Shown: piece after piece, positions 26,001-33,867 of the stretch
How the letters are laid out: every line of letters starts with the position of its first letter
Numbering within the stretch: position 1 is the stretch's first letter
From: DASSFG01 sp035547915
GTDB taxonomy: Bacteria; Planctomycetota; Planctomycetia; Pirellulales; JAICIG01
Length of the DNA: 64,000 bases
Direction of reading: 5' to 3'
NCBI GenBank assembly: GCA_035547915.1
Contig: DASZTS010000090.1
Span: 1 to 64,000, forward strand
Position numbers and translations under genes: made by a program
Notes under the pieces: model-generated
The model's database searches: none
Told to the model about the DNA's origin: nothing
What the model saw: the letters and a program-made list of their open reading frames with translations, nothing else

Positions 26001-26371
26001 GAATGATTCTCCAATTGATCGAGGATTTGGCGAAGTTCGGCGATTTCGTCGGACGATAGCTTCGAGCTGCGGAGGAAGTGGGCCAGCAACGGTGCTGACT
26101 CTCCGCCATACACGCGTTCCAAGAACGACCGGCTGGCCTGCTTCACGCAGTCGCTGCGGCGCACACAGGGACGGTAGACATAGCGATTCCCCTGTCGCTC
26201 GTAGGCGAGTGCCTTCTTCTTCACCAAGCGGTGCAGCATCGTCTTGATCGTGGCGGGCGCCCAAGACTGCCCCTCGAGCTTGCCGATCACCTCCTGTGCC
26301 GTGAGCGGATGTGCATTCCACACCACGTTCATCACCTGCCACTCGGCATCCGAGATGGAAACATAGGCCAT
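25997..26371 (-). CDS. BlaI/MecI-family transcriptional repressor
   Basis: A 124-aa winged-helix protein: ISDAEWQVMNVVWNAHPLTAQEVIGKL, then SWAPATIKTMLHRLVKKKALAYERQGNRYVYRP, the standard Penicillinase_R layout, plus a C-terminal dimerisation helix region. AAAGGAG precedes the ATG. The stop overlaps the start of the M56 protease by 4 bases. It should bind the two dyads at 26396-26423 and repress the pair, with proteolysis by the downstream product relieving it. Confidence 0.95.
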   Translation of the reverse strand: MAYVSISDAEWQVMNVVWNAHPLTAQEVIGKLEGQSWAPATIKTMLHRLVKKKALAYERQGNRYVYRPCVRRSDCVKQASRSFLERVYGGESAPLLAHFLRSSKLSSDEIAELRQILDQLENHS

Positions 26372-26395
26372 CGCGAGACTCCTTTCTGCTTTCGA

Positions 26396-26423
26396 TTACA
26401 CGTGTAAATAGTTACATTTGTAA
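26396..26423. promoter_or_regulatory. Tandem BlaI-type operators
   Basis: TTACACGTGTAA (26396-26407) is a perfect 12-bp palindrome. TTACATTTGTAA (26412-26423) has the same TTACA/TGTAA arms. Their centres are 16 bases apart. They lie 25-52 bases upstream of the repressor ATG and match the TACA-N-TGTA form of BlaI/MecI operators. The cysteine desulfurase on the other strand starts only 79 bases away, so it could also be affected. Confidence 0.82.
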
Positions 26424-26501
26424 TCGGCGTCAAGGCAAGATTGTCCGATATAGGGGCACTCTTGTTCGCACACGCGCCCGTGGCAACCGTACAATGAGGC
26501 G

Positions 26502-27707
26502 ATGTCCGAACCGATCTATCTCGATAACAATGCTACGACCCCGCTCGCGCCGGAAGCGGCCGAGGCGATGGCGCGCGCGGCGCGGGATGGATGGGGAAAT
26601 CCGTCGAGCCAGCATCGGTTCGGCAGGCGGGCGCGGCAGGTGCTGGAAGACGCGCGGGAGGCGATCGGTAGCCTGCTGGGTGCCAACTTGGGCGGCTTTC
26701 CAGCCGATCGGGTAGTCTTCACGAGCGGCGGCACCGAGGCGAACAACCTGGCGATGTTCGCACTGGCGGGCACGACGCCGGGCCACATCATCGTTTCCAC
26801 CATCGAGCATCCGTCGGTGAGCGAGCCGGCCAATGTGCTTGCCGGCCGCGGATGGCGGGTCGACAAGCTACCGGTGGATATCAACGGTCAGGCGGCCGTC
26901 GATGAGTTGCACCGCTTGTTGCGGCCCGATACACGGCTCGTGGCCGTCATGTTGGGGAACAACGAAACCGGAATCTTGCAGCCGGTCGACCGCATCGCGG
27001 CGATCGCGGCCGAAGCCGGCGTGGCGGTGCATACGGACGCCGTGCAACCGGTCGCCAAGATACCGGTCCATTTCGGCCGGCTAGGGGCGACGACACTCGC
27101 CGCCACCGCCCACAAGTTTCATGGACCGATCGGCGTGGGTGTGCTGTTGATACGCGCCGGTGTCGAGTTGCCGCCGCAACTGTTCGGCGGGCATCAGCAA
27201 GCGGGCACCCGACCGGGCACCGAGCCGCTCGTGCTGGCGGCCGGCATGCGCGCGGCGCTCGAAGCGTGGCAGCGCGAAGCGGATGAACGGCGGCGGCGGT
27301 TGGAGTCGATGCGCGACGAGTTCGAAAGGATACTGCTCGCCGAATTCCCCGAGCTGGTGATCCACGGCCGCGCTGCGCCACGGCTGCCGCACACCTCGAA
27401 CATCGCCTTTCCCGGCATCGACGGCCAGGCGCTGGGCATCGCTCTCGACCTCACAGGGATCGCCTGTTCCACCGGTTCCGCATGCGCCAGCGGCTCGACG
27501 AAGCCCTCGCCCACCCTGCTGGCGATGGGCGTCGAAGAGTCATTGGCCAAGGCCAGTTTGCGTTTCAGTTTTGGCGCCCAATCGCTGCCGGCGGACGTAC
27601 CCTCGGCGACGGAACGGATTTCACGAGCCTATAAGGATTTACGGCGACAGGAACGGGCCGGGAATTTTGCGGGTACCCGTCGCGTGACACAGCCAAATTC
27701 GCTATAA
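26502..27707 (+). CDS. Cysteine desulfurase, NifS/IscS family
   Basis: A 401-aa PLP enzyme that removes sulfur from cysteine for Fe-S cluster and thio-cofactor synthesis. It starts with YLDNNATTPLAPEA. Other motifs are TSGGTEANNLA (74-84), IEHPSV with His104, GNNETGILQPV (152-162), HTDAVQ (177-182), AHKFHGP with the PLP lysine K205, and STGSACASGSTKPS with the catalytic cysteine C328. The spacing from His104 to Lys205 to Cys328 is as in IscS. No scaffold gene is adjacent; the gene precedes dnaA. Confidence 0.95.
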   Translation: MSEPIYLDNNATTPLAPEAAEAMARAARDGWGNPSSQHRFGRRARQVLEDAREAIGSLLGANLGGFPADRVVFTSGGTEANNLAMFALAGTTPGHIIVSTIEHPSVSEPANVLAGRGWRVDKLPVDINGQAAVDELHRLLRPDTRLVAVMLGNNETGILQPVDRIAAIAAEAGVAVHTDAVQPVAKIPVHFGRLGATTLAATAHKFHGPIGVGVLLIRAGVELPPQLFGGHQQAGTRPGTEPLVLAAGMRAALEAWQREADERRRRLESMRDEFERILLAEFPELVIHGRAAPRLPHTSNIAFPGIDGQALGIALDLTGIACSTGSACASGSTKPSPTLLAMGVEESLAKASLRFSFGAQSLPADVPSATERISRAYKDLRRQERAGNFAGTRRVTQPNSL

Positions 27708-27708
27708 T
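27703..27708 (+). promoter_or_regulatory. Possible -10 box for dnaA
   Basis: A perfect TATAAT overlaps the TAA stop of the desulfurase gene, about 65 bases before the dnaA start. No good -35 box lies 16-18 bases upstream, so the site may need an activator or may be fortuitous. Confidence 0.35.
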
Positions 27709-27774
27709 CAGCGGTTTGGCGAATCGGCTTTTTAGGCACTCTTTCTGCGCGGTGAATCGAGGACGGAGCCGCAG

Positions 27775-28953
27775 TTGACAAACGGCGTTGCAACTCTTTC
27801 CCTGGCGGCCCATCTCTCCCCAGACGGACCTCGCATGGCGGACGATGCGCGCGGTGTTGCGCCATCGACTGCTGCGTCCGGTACGCTCGGGTTGGGCTCC
27901 TTCGTCGCCGGACCCGAGAACCGTTTGGCCGCCGCCACGCTCGAACGCTTTTTTGAGATCTTTCGCCAAGTCCCCAAGCCGACCAACGGAGAGGGAGCGC
28001 TTACCAACGGGAATGAGCCTGCCGATGCACCGTCGCTCGCGCATCTCTCGCCGGTCGTCTTCCATGGAGTTCCCGGCACCGGCAAGTCGCATCTGGTGCA
28101 CGGCCTGGTGACCGCCTGGAAACAGGAGCGGCCCGACGACAACGTCGTGCTGCTGACCGCGGCCGAGTTCGCGCAACAATACGCCGAGTCCGTCGAGAAA
28201 TGGGCCGTCGGCCAATGGCGTGGCCGCTTTCGCACGGCCGACCTGTTCGTGCTCGAAGACCTGCTTCACCTGTCGGCGAAACCCGCGGCCCAAGGCGAGC
28301 TGTTGCACGCACTCGACGAACTGGCCGACCACGGCGGTTTCGTCTTCCTCACGTCGCGACTATCGCCCCACGAATTGACAAGCTTTCTTCCCGCCTTGCA
28401 GAGCCGCTTGCAGGCGGGCCTTTGCGTGCCGTTGGTCGTCCCCGAGATGGAAGCCCGCCGCAAGATCTTGGGTCTGCTCTGCGCGACGCGCCAGCTCACG
28501 TTGAGCGATGCTTCACTGCGCTTGTTGGCCCGTTCGCTGCCCATGTCGGTGCCCGAACTCTCGGGCGTGTTGGCGAGCATCGCGCTCGCCGCGCAGTCGG
28601 CGGGGCATGCGGTCGACGACAAGTTCGTTCAAACCTACCTGGCCCGGCATTGTGCGGCGCGCCATCCGCCGTTGCGTACCATCGCCGCGCACACGGCGCG
28701 TCATTTCGGATTGCGGGTGGCCGAACTCCGCAGCGGTTCGCGTCGCCGCGGAGTGGTGCTGGCCCGCGATGTGGCCATGTATCTCTCGCGGCAGTTGACC
28801 GGCAAGAGCTTGAAGCAGATCGGCGAACACTTCGGGGGCCGTGACCATACCACCGTCTTGCACGGCTGCCGCAAGACCGAAGCGCTGCTCAACACCGATC
28901 AGGCCACCCTCGAAGCCGTTACGACGCTCCGGCAAAGCCTGGCCAGCGGATGA
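27775..28953 (+). CDS. dnaA: Chromosomal replication initiator DnaA, without a canonical domain I
   Basis: A 392-aa DnaA-like AAA+ ATPase. The N-terminus is only about 40 residues before LGSFVAGPENRLAAATLE, the usual start of domain III, so the 80-residue domain I is absent. Walker A is GVPGTGKSH (98-106). Walker B reads LFVLED (157-162), with Glu161 where DnaA normally has Asp. The arginine-finger region is LQSRLQAG (209-216). Domain IV is intact, with the DnaA-box-binding signature GGRDHTTVLH (354-363). A TTG start is chosen because GGAG lies 6 bases upstream. The order dnaA-dnaN-dciA-gyrB supports the call over a DnaA-like regulator such as Hda. Confidence 0.9.
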   Translation: MTNGVATLSLAAHLSPDGPRMADDARGVAPSTAASGTLGLGSFVAGPENRLAAATLERFFEIFRQVPKPTNGEGALTNGNEPADAPSLAHLSPVVFHGVPGTGKSHLVHGLVTAWKQERPDDNVVLLTAAEFAQQYAESVEKWAVGQWRGRFRTADLFVLEDLLHLSAKPAAQGELLHALDELADHGGFVFLTSRLSPHELTSFLPALQSRLQAGLCVPLVVPEMEARRKILGLLCATRQLTLSDASLRLLARSLPMSVPELSGVLASIALAAQSAGHAVDDKFVQTYLARHCAARHPPLRTIAAHTARHFGLRVAELRSGSRRRGVVLARDVAMYLSRQLTGKSLKQIGEHFGGRDHTTVLHGCRKTEALLNTDQATLEAVTTLRQSLASG

Positions 28954-29435
28954 GCGCGCGGCCGGGACAGCGTCGACCCATGTCGATCGCGGGCAGGGGG
29001 CCGTGAACGAAAGGCGGCGTGAACTTGAACGACGAAATTCAGCCGGGTGTGCAACGACCATCTGTGCAAAAGATGTTGACCGGTTGTCAGCCGAATCAGC
29101 CACCGGGCTGCCTGCTGACAGGTCGCTAGACCGCCCAAAAAAGTACTACTCGAAACAAACAATGCCCTGACGTCACGCCAACAGTCGGCCAACCGTTTTT
29201 CCACACCACTCGCTCGGCACGAAACACAGTCCTCCCAACACAATACGTCCGCAGATCGGCAGTTGTCGACAGTCCGATCCCACGCATTACTGCTACTACT
29301 GTTTTTTAAAGATCTAAACCAATACAGATCCCGAGCCTGTCGACAAGGCAATGCCCAGGCGAAACCGACCAAACACATCCAACACGGACCGCGACGTGGA
29401 ACAGACGCGGCCAGCAACCGAGGAAGCCCACTTCG
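28954..29435. other. Candidate replication origin (oriC) between dnaA and dnaN
   Basis: A 482-base gene-free interval. Two sites match the DnaA-box form TTWTNCACA: TTTTCCACA at 29197-29205 (plus) and TTTTGCACA on the minus strand at 29063-29071; a weaker CGTTGCACA lies on the minus strand at 29048-29056. Two copies of TTGTCGACA, inverted (29263-29271 plus, 29338-29346 minus), flank the most AT-rich stretch (about 29287-29332, with GTTTTTTAAAGATCTAAA), which could unwind first. dnaA upstream and dnaN downstream are the classical setting. The number of good boxes is small, so this stays a candidate. Confidence 0.5.
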
Positions 29436-30560
29436 ATGAAAGTCGTCTGCGATCGCGAGAAACTTCTGGCCGCGTTCCAAACCGCCAGCGCCGTAGCCCC
29501 CACCCGCAGTCCCAAGCCCATCTTGCAGAACGTCAAGTTCGAGGCCACCGGCAGCGGCGAAGCGACCGGCATGATGATGGCCACCGATCTGGAAGTCGGC
29601 ATCCGCGTAAATGCGCCGGGTATCCAAGTCGACGCGGCGGGCAGTGCCATCCTGCCGATCGCTCGCTTCGGATCGATCTTGCGTGAATCGTCCGACGCGA
29701 AACTCCATTTGGAGACCGACGGGCAGGGAACGGTCGTTCGCGGCGACCGCAGCGAATTTCGCCTGCCGGCCGAGAGTCCCGAAGAGTTCCCGGCCGTCGC
29801 CCAGTTCAACGAGGCTAAGTATCACGAGCTGCCCGGTCGGCTGTTCCGCGAGATCATTCGCCGCACGGTCTTCGCCACCGACGTCGAGAGCAGCCGTTAT
29901 GCCTTGGGCGGCGTGTTGCTCGAGCTGACGGCCGACAAGATCACCGCCGTGGGCACCGATGGCCGACGTTTGGCCATGATGGAGGCCCCGGCCAAGGCGG
30001 TCGGCGGTCACCAGACGGGCGACAACACGACAATCATTCCCACCCGCGCGATGCACTTCATCGAACGCGCCTTGGCCGACGGCGAGGCCGAGGTGCAGAT
30101 CGCCACGCGGGCCAACGACGTGCTCGTCAAGACGGCCCGCGCGACCATCTACTCGCGGCTGGTCGAAGGCCGCTTTCCGAAATGGCGGGACGTTTTCCCG
30201 CGCCGGCCCGACGCCACCAAGATGGAACTGGTGGTCGGCCCGGTCTATTCGGCCGTGCGGCAGGCGGCCATCGTCACCGACGACGAGAGCCGCGGTGTCG
30301 ACTTCACGTTCGGCGAGGGCAAGCTCGTGCTCTCCGGCCGATCGGCGCGGGTGGGCCAATCGCGTGTCGAGCTGCCGATCGGGTTCGACGGGGCTCCGCT
30401 GACGATCACGCTCGATCCGCGTTACATGAACGATTTCTTGAAGGTGCTCGACCCCGAAAAGAATTTCTCCTTGGAGTTGAAGGATGCGGAGAGCGCCGCC
30501 GTCTGCCGCACCGACGACGGCTATGGCTATGTGATCATGCCACTGGCCAGGGAAAGGTAG
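29436..30560 (+). CDS. dnaN: DNA polymerase III beta subunit (sliding clamp)
   Basis: A 374-aa protein of three tandem clamp domains, the normal size. It starts MKVVCDREKLLAAFQTASAVAP. The middle domain has the SRYALGGVLLEL and TAVGTDGRRLAMMEAP motifs. The C-terminus ends YGYVIMPLARER, matching the usual YxxMPMR clamp ending. It forms the ring that tethers polymerase and repair enzymes to DNA. GAGGAAG precedes the ATG. It lies directly after the candidate origin. Confidence 0.97.
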   Translation: MKVVCDREKLLAAFQTASAVAPTRSPKPILQNVKFEATGSGEATGMMMATDLEVGIRVNAPGIQVDAAGSAILPIARFGSILRESSDAKLHLETDGQGTVVRGDRSEFRLPAESPEEFPAVAQFNEAKYHELPGRLFREIIRRTVFATDVESSRYALGGVLLELTADKITAVGTDGRRLAMMEAPAKAVGGHQTGDNTTIIPTRAMHFIERALADGEAEVQIATRANDVLVKTARATIYSRLVEGRFPKWRDVFPRRPDATKMELVVGPVYSAVRQAAIVTDDESRGVDFTFGEGKLVLSGRSARVGQSRVELPIGFDGAPLTITLDPRYMNDFLKVLDPEKNFSLELKDAESAAVCRTDDGYGYVIMPLARER

Positions 30561-30654
30561 GCCAGTATCGCCCGGTGTGAAGGGCGCTCGATGGTAAACG
30601 ATTTTGGTGGGCAATACTTAGGCGGACACCGGTTTGGCGGACAGCGGCCTACGC

Positions 30655-30981
30655 ATGGCATTCAACAAGAAACCGACGGGGCGCGGCCGCCCACAGAAGA
30701 TGGGCGATCTGTTGGCGGAGCTGATGGCTCGCCGCGGTTATGCCCGCGAGCAGGCGGCGCACCAATACGAAGCGGCCTGGCGCCAAGCCGCCGGCGAATT
30801 GCTGGCGCGGCACACGCGGGTGGGCACGGTGCGGCGCGGAGCGTTGGAAGTGACGGTGGCAAATTCGGTGTTGTTGCAGGAATTGACCTTTCAGAAGCAT
30901 TCGATCCTCGAGCAGCTCGCCCGCCTGCTGCCCGAAGAGCGAATCGACAAATTGCGGTTCCGTGTGGGACCCCTGGAGTGA
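30655..30981 (+). CDS. DciA-like (DUF721) protein
   Basis: A 108-aa protein with the DUF721 fold: MGDLLAELMARRGYAREQ, then YEAAWRQAAGELLARHTRVGTVRRGALEVTVANSVLLQELTFQKHSILEQL. DUF721 proteins act as the DciA helicase loader or operator of DnaB in bacteria without DnaC, and they often lie between dnaN and gyrB. The ATG at 30655 is preferred; a TTG seven codons upstream is possible. Its place supports a role in replication initiation. Confidence 0.85.
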   Translation: MAFNKKPTGRGRPQKMGDLLAELMARRGYAREQAAHQYEAAWRQAAGELLARHTRVGTVRRGALEVTVANSVLLQELTFQKHSILEQLARLLPEERIDKLRFRVGPLE

Positions 30982-31101
30982 CCTCCCGGGCTGAAAGCGG
31001 AACAGGGGCGGAGGCGCGACGGCGGACGGATTCCGCCAACATTCACCCCGCCGCCCGTTCGCGCTCGCTGCGAGCGCCCGGCGTACTTTAACGAGAGAAT
31101 T

Positions 31102-33615
31102 ATGGCAGAAGAAAGCACGAACGAACCCCAGCCGCGTCCCCAGCCTCCGACCTCGGGCAACTCGCCCGATATGCCGGCCTATCGCAAGATCGAGGGCGAA
31201 TACGGCGCCGAACAGCTCGAGCACCTGAGCGACCTGGAACACGTGCGCGAACGGCCGAGCATGTACATCGGCGATACGACGGTGCGCGGCCTGCACCACC
31301 TGGTCTACGAAGTCGTCGATAACTCGATCGACGAGGCGATGGCCGGGCACGCCAAGAACGTCAGCGTGACGATCAACACCGACGGCTCGGTGACGGTCGA
31401 AGACGACGGCCGCGGTGTTCCCGTCGAAATCCATCCCGACCTGGGCTTTTCGACGCTCCAGGGCGTGATGTGCGTCTTGAAGTTCGGCGGCAAGTTCAGC
31501 AAGGGCGCCTATCAGACGTCGGGCGGGTTGCACGGCGTGGGCGTGACCGTGGTCAACTTCCTCTCGGAGTGGTGCGAGGTCGAAGTCCGCCGCGGCGGGC
31601 ACGTCTACCAGCAAGAGTACGAGCGGGGCGTGCCGGCCGCCGATGTGCGGCGTATCGGCACCAGCGATAAACGGGGTACGAAGACCACCTTCAAGCCCGA
31701 TCCGCTCATCTTCCCCACGACCAAGTTCAACTACAACACGCTGCACAAGCGTTTGCAGGAGCTGGCGTTTCTCAACCGGGGCGTGAAGATCGTCTTCCGC
31801 GACAACCGCACCAACGAGGGCGAGACCTTCCAGTACGAGCGGGGCATCATCGAATTCGTCGAACACCTGAACCGGGCCACCGAGCCGGCGCACGCCGACG
31901 TGATCTACATCGCGGGCGAGTTCGACGGCGTGGGCCTGGAAGTGGCCATGCAATATTCGAGCGAATACACGGAGAACGTTTCCAGCTTCGTCAACAATAT
32001 CAACACGATCGAGGGCGGTACGCACGTCTCGGGCTTCCGCTCCGCCCTCACGCGCACGCTGAACAGCTACGGCAAGAAAGAGAACCTCTTCAAAGATCTG
32101 GTTCCGGCCGGCGACGATTTTCGTGAAGGGCTCACGGCGGTGATTTCCGTGCGCGTGCCCGAGCCGCAGTTTGAGGGTCAGACCAAGACCAAGCTCGGCA
32201 ACAGCGAGGTCGAGGGGATCGTCAACTCGGCCGTGGGCGACTTCTTGGGCCGCTACCTGGAAGAAAACCCCAAGGTGGCCAAGACCATCGTGCAAAAGGG
32301 TCTGCTGGCGGCCGAGGCCCGCGAGAGCGCCCGCAAGGCCCGTCAGATGGTGCGCGAGCGGAAGGGAGCCCTCTCGGGCGGCGGGTTGCCCGGCAAGCTG
32401 CGCGACTGCACCAGCCGCGACGTGCAAAAGTGCGAGCTGTACCTGGTGGAGGGTGATTCGGCCGGCGGCACCGCCGAGAACGGCCGCTTGCGCGAGTACC
32501 AGGCCATCCTCCCCCTGCGCGGCAAGATCATCAACGCCTTCAAGAGCCGCGAAGACAAGGTACTGGCCAACGAGGAAGTGCGGAGCATGATCTCGGCCAT
32601 CGGTGTGGGCATCGGCGACGAGATCGACCTCGAGAAGCGTCGCTACAACAAGATCGTGATCATGACCGACGCCGACGTCGATGGCTCACACATCCGCACG
32701 CTGTTGCTCACGTTCTTCTACCGCCAGATGTATCCACTCGTGGCGGGCGGCTACGTCTACGTGGCCCAGCCGCCCCTGTTTCGCGTGCGGGCCAAGAAGA
32801 AGTCGTACTACGTGCAGACCGAAGAGGAGATGAAGAACCAACTGTTGGAGATGGGCTTGGCCGAAGGACAGTTCGACCCGGGTGACGGCCGGTTGATCGA
32901 AGGCGAACAGATGAAGCGGCTGTGCACCATCCTCTCGGCCATGGAGGATTCGATCCTGGCGCTCGAGCGGCGCGGCATCAGTCTGCGCCAGCATGCCAGC
33001 CGCCAAGACCCGGCCTCGAAACGCCTGCCCGTGTATCACGTCTTCGTCGGCACACAGGAGCGATGGTTCACCTCGCGCGAAGAACTCGACCAGTTCGTGG
33101 CCGAGCAAGAGGCACAGACCGGCGGCGAGTTGGCGGTGACCGACCATCCGCCCGCCGGACAGAGCACGAACGGCCACGCGGCGCAGCGCCTCACGATCGT
33201 CGAATTACACGAGGTCCGTTCGCTCAACAACCAGCTTGCCGAACTGGCCAAGATGGATTTCGACATCCAAGCCCTCATCCCGCAGCAACGCACGGGGTTG
33301 CAGGAACCTCGCTACAAGCTCCGCCGTGGCGACAACGAGATCGCCCTGGAAGACTTGCGGGGTTTTCTGGCGGCTGTCCGCTCGGCCGGCGAGAAGGGTC
33401 TGCAGATCACCCGCTTCAAGGGTCTGGGCGAAATGGACGCCGAAGAGCTGCGCGACACCACGTTGCACCCTGACCATCGCACGATGTCGCAAGTCCGTAT
33501 GGAAGACGCCAGCGCCGCCGACGACCTCTTCCGCATCCTCATGGGCGACAAGGTCGAACCCCGCCGCGAATTCATCGAGAAGCACGCGCTCGAAGTGCGG
33601 AATTTGGACGTGTAG
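31102..33615 (+). CDS. gyrB: DNA gyrase subunit B
   Basis: An 837-aa GHKL ATPase/topoisomerase subunit. It starts with a short acidic extension, then the ATPase domain (HVRERPSMYIGDT, EVVDNSIDEAMAGHA, DDGRGVPVEIH, GGLHGVGVTVVN). The transducer ends at about residue 400. The Toprim domain has YLVEGDSAGGTAENGR and MTDADVDGSHIRTLLLTFFYR. The C-terminus has the conserved GLQITRFKGLGEMDAEELRDTTL block in two pieces. With GyrA (not in the window) it introduces negative supercoils. A region near residues 600-740 is longer than in E. coli GyrB. Confidence 0.97.
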   Translation: MAEESTNEPQPRPQPPTSGNSPDMPAYRKIEGEYGAEQLEHLSDLEHVRERPSMYIGDTTVRGLHHLVYEVVDNSIDEAMAGHAKNVSVTINTDGSVTVEDDGRGVPVEIHPDLGFSTLQGVMCVLKFGGKFSKGAYQTSGGLHGVGVTVVNFLSEWCEVEVRRGGHVYQQEYERGVPAADVRRIGTSDKRGTKTTFKPDPLIFPTTKFNYNTLHKRLQELAFLNRGVKIVFRDNRTNEGETFQYERGIIEFVEHLNRATEPAHADVIYIAGEFDGVGLEVAMQYSSEYTENVSSFVNNINTIEGGTHVSGFRSALTRTLNSYGKKENLFKDLVPAGDDFREGLTAVISVRVPEPQFEGQTKTKLGNSEVEGIVNSAVGDFLGRYLEENPKVAKTIVQKGLLAAEARESARKARQMVRERKGALSGGGLPGKLRDCTSRDVQKCELYLVEGDSAGGTAENGRLREYQAILPLRGKIINAFKSREDKVLANEEVRSMISAIGVGIGDEIDLEKRRYNKIVIMTDADVDGSHIRTLLLTFFYRQMYPLVAGGYVYVAQPPLFRVRAKKKSYYVQTEEEMKNQLLEMGLAEGQFDPGDGRLIEGEQMKRLCTILSAMEDSILALERRGISLRQHASRQDPASKRLPVYHVFVGTQERWFTSREELDQFVAEQEAQTGGELAVTDHPPAGQSTNGHAAQRLTIVELHEVRSLNNQLAELAKMDFDIQALIPQQRTGLQEPRYKLRRGDNEIALEDLRGFLAAVRSAGEKGLQITRFKGLGEMDAEELRDTTLHPDHRTMSQVRMEDASAADDLFRILMGDKVEPRREFIEKHALEVRNLDV

Positions 33616-33634
33616 ACCTGGCTCTTGGTCGCAG

Positions 33635-33733
33635 ATGGAAGAGTGGTGGCGACGTAGTGCCATCCATGCGTGCACCTCCAATCGCCGGTTGCGCGGATCG
33701 CTGAGTCAGATCGAAGCGGAAGAGGGTAGGTGA
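33635..33733 (+). CDS. Very small ORF downstream of gyrB, uncertain
   Basis: A 32-codon frame starting MEEWWRRSAIHACTSNRR and ending AEEGR. It lies in the 250-base gap between gyrB and the GH53 gene and stops 3 bases before the next small frame. Composition is plausible for coding, but there is no clear ribosome-binding site and no family I recognise. It could be a fragment of a decayed gene. Confidence 0.2.
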   Translation: MEEWWRRSAIHACTSNRRLRGSLSQIEAEEGR

Positions 33734-33736
33734 CGC

Positions 33737-33829
33737 ATGATCAGCGAACATCCGGCCGAGTTCAAAACCCATTGCCTCGACGATTCGTGGTTGGATCATA
33801 TCGAGCCGCTCGACATAGTTTCTAATTAA
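33737..33829 (+). CDS. Very small ORF, uncertain
   Basis: A 30-codon frame (MISEHPAEFKTHCLDDSWLD, then HIEPLDIVSN), ending 38 bases before the GH53 start. It reads like protein sequence, but it is too short to judge. With the frame before it, it may be one decayed gene split by a stop. Confidence 0.2.
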   Translation: MISEHPAEFKTHCLDDSWLDHIEPLDIVSN

Positions 33830-33867
33830 GAACGGCTGTCGGCTGCCCTAAGACGTCAGGAATCGCC

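Noticed and set aside
28899..30614. A 571-codon leftward frame over oriC and dnaN
   Set aside because: Antisense to dnaN, with no start signal or recognisable motif.
30649..32427. A 592-codon leftward frame opposite dciA and gyrB
   Set aside because: Fully antisense to gyrB; the composition (His, Val, Ala, Asp) mirrors the codons of the real gene, with no domain.
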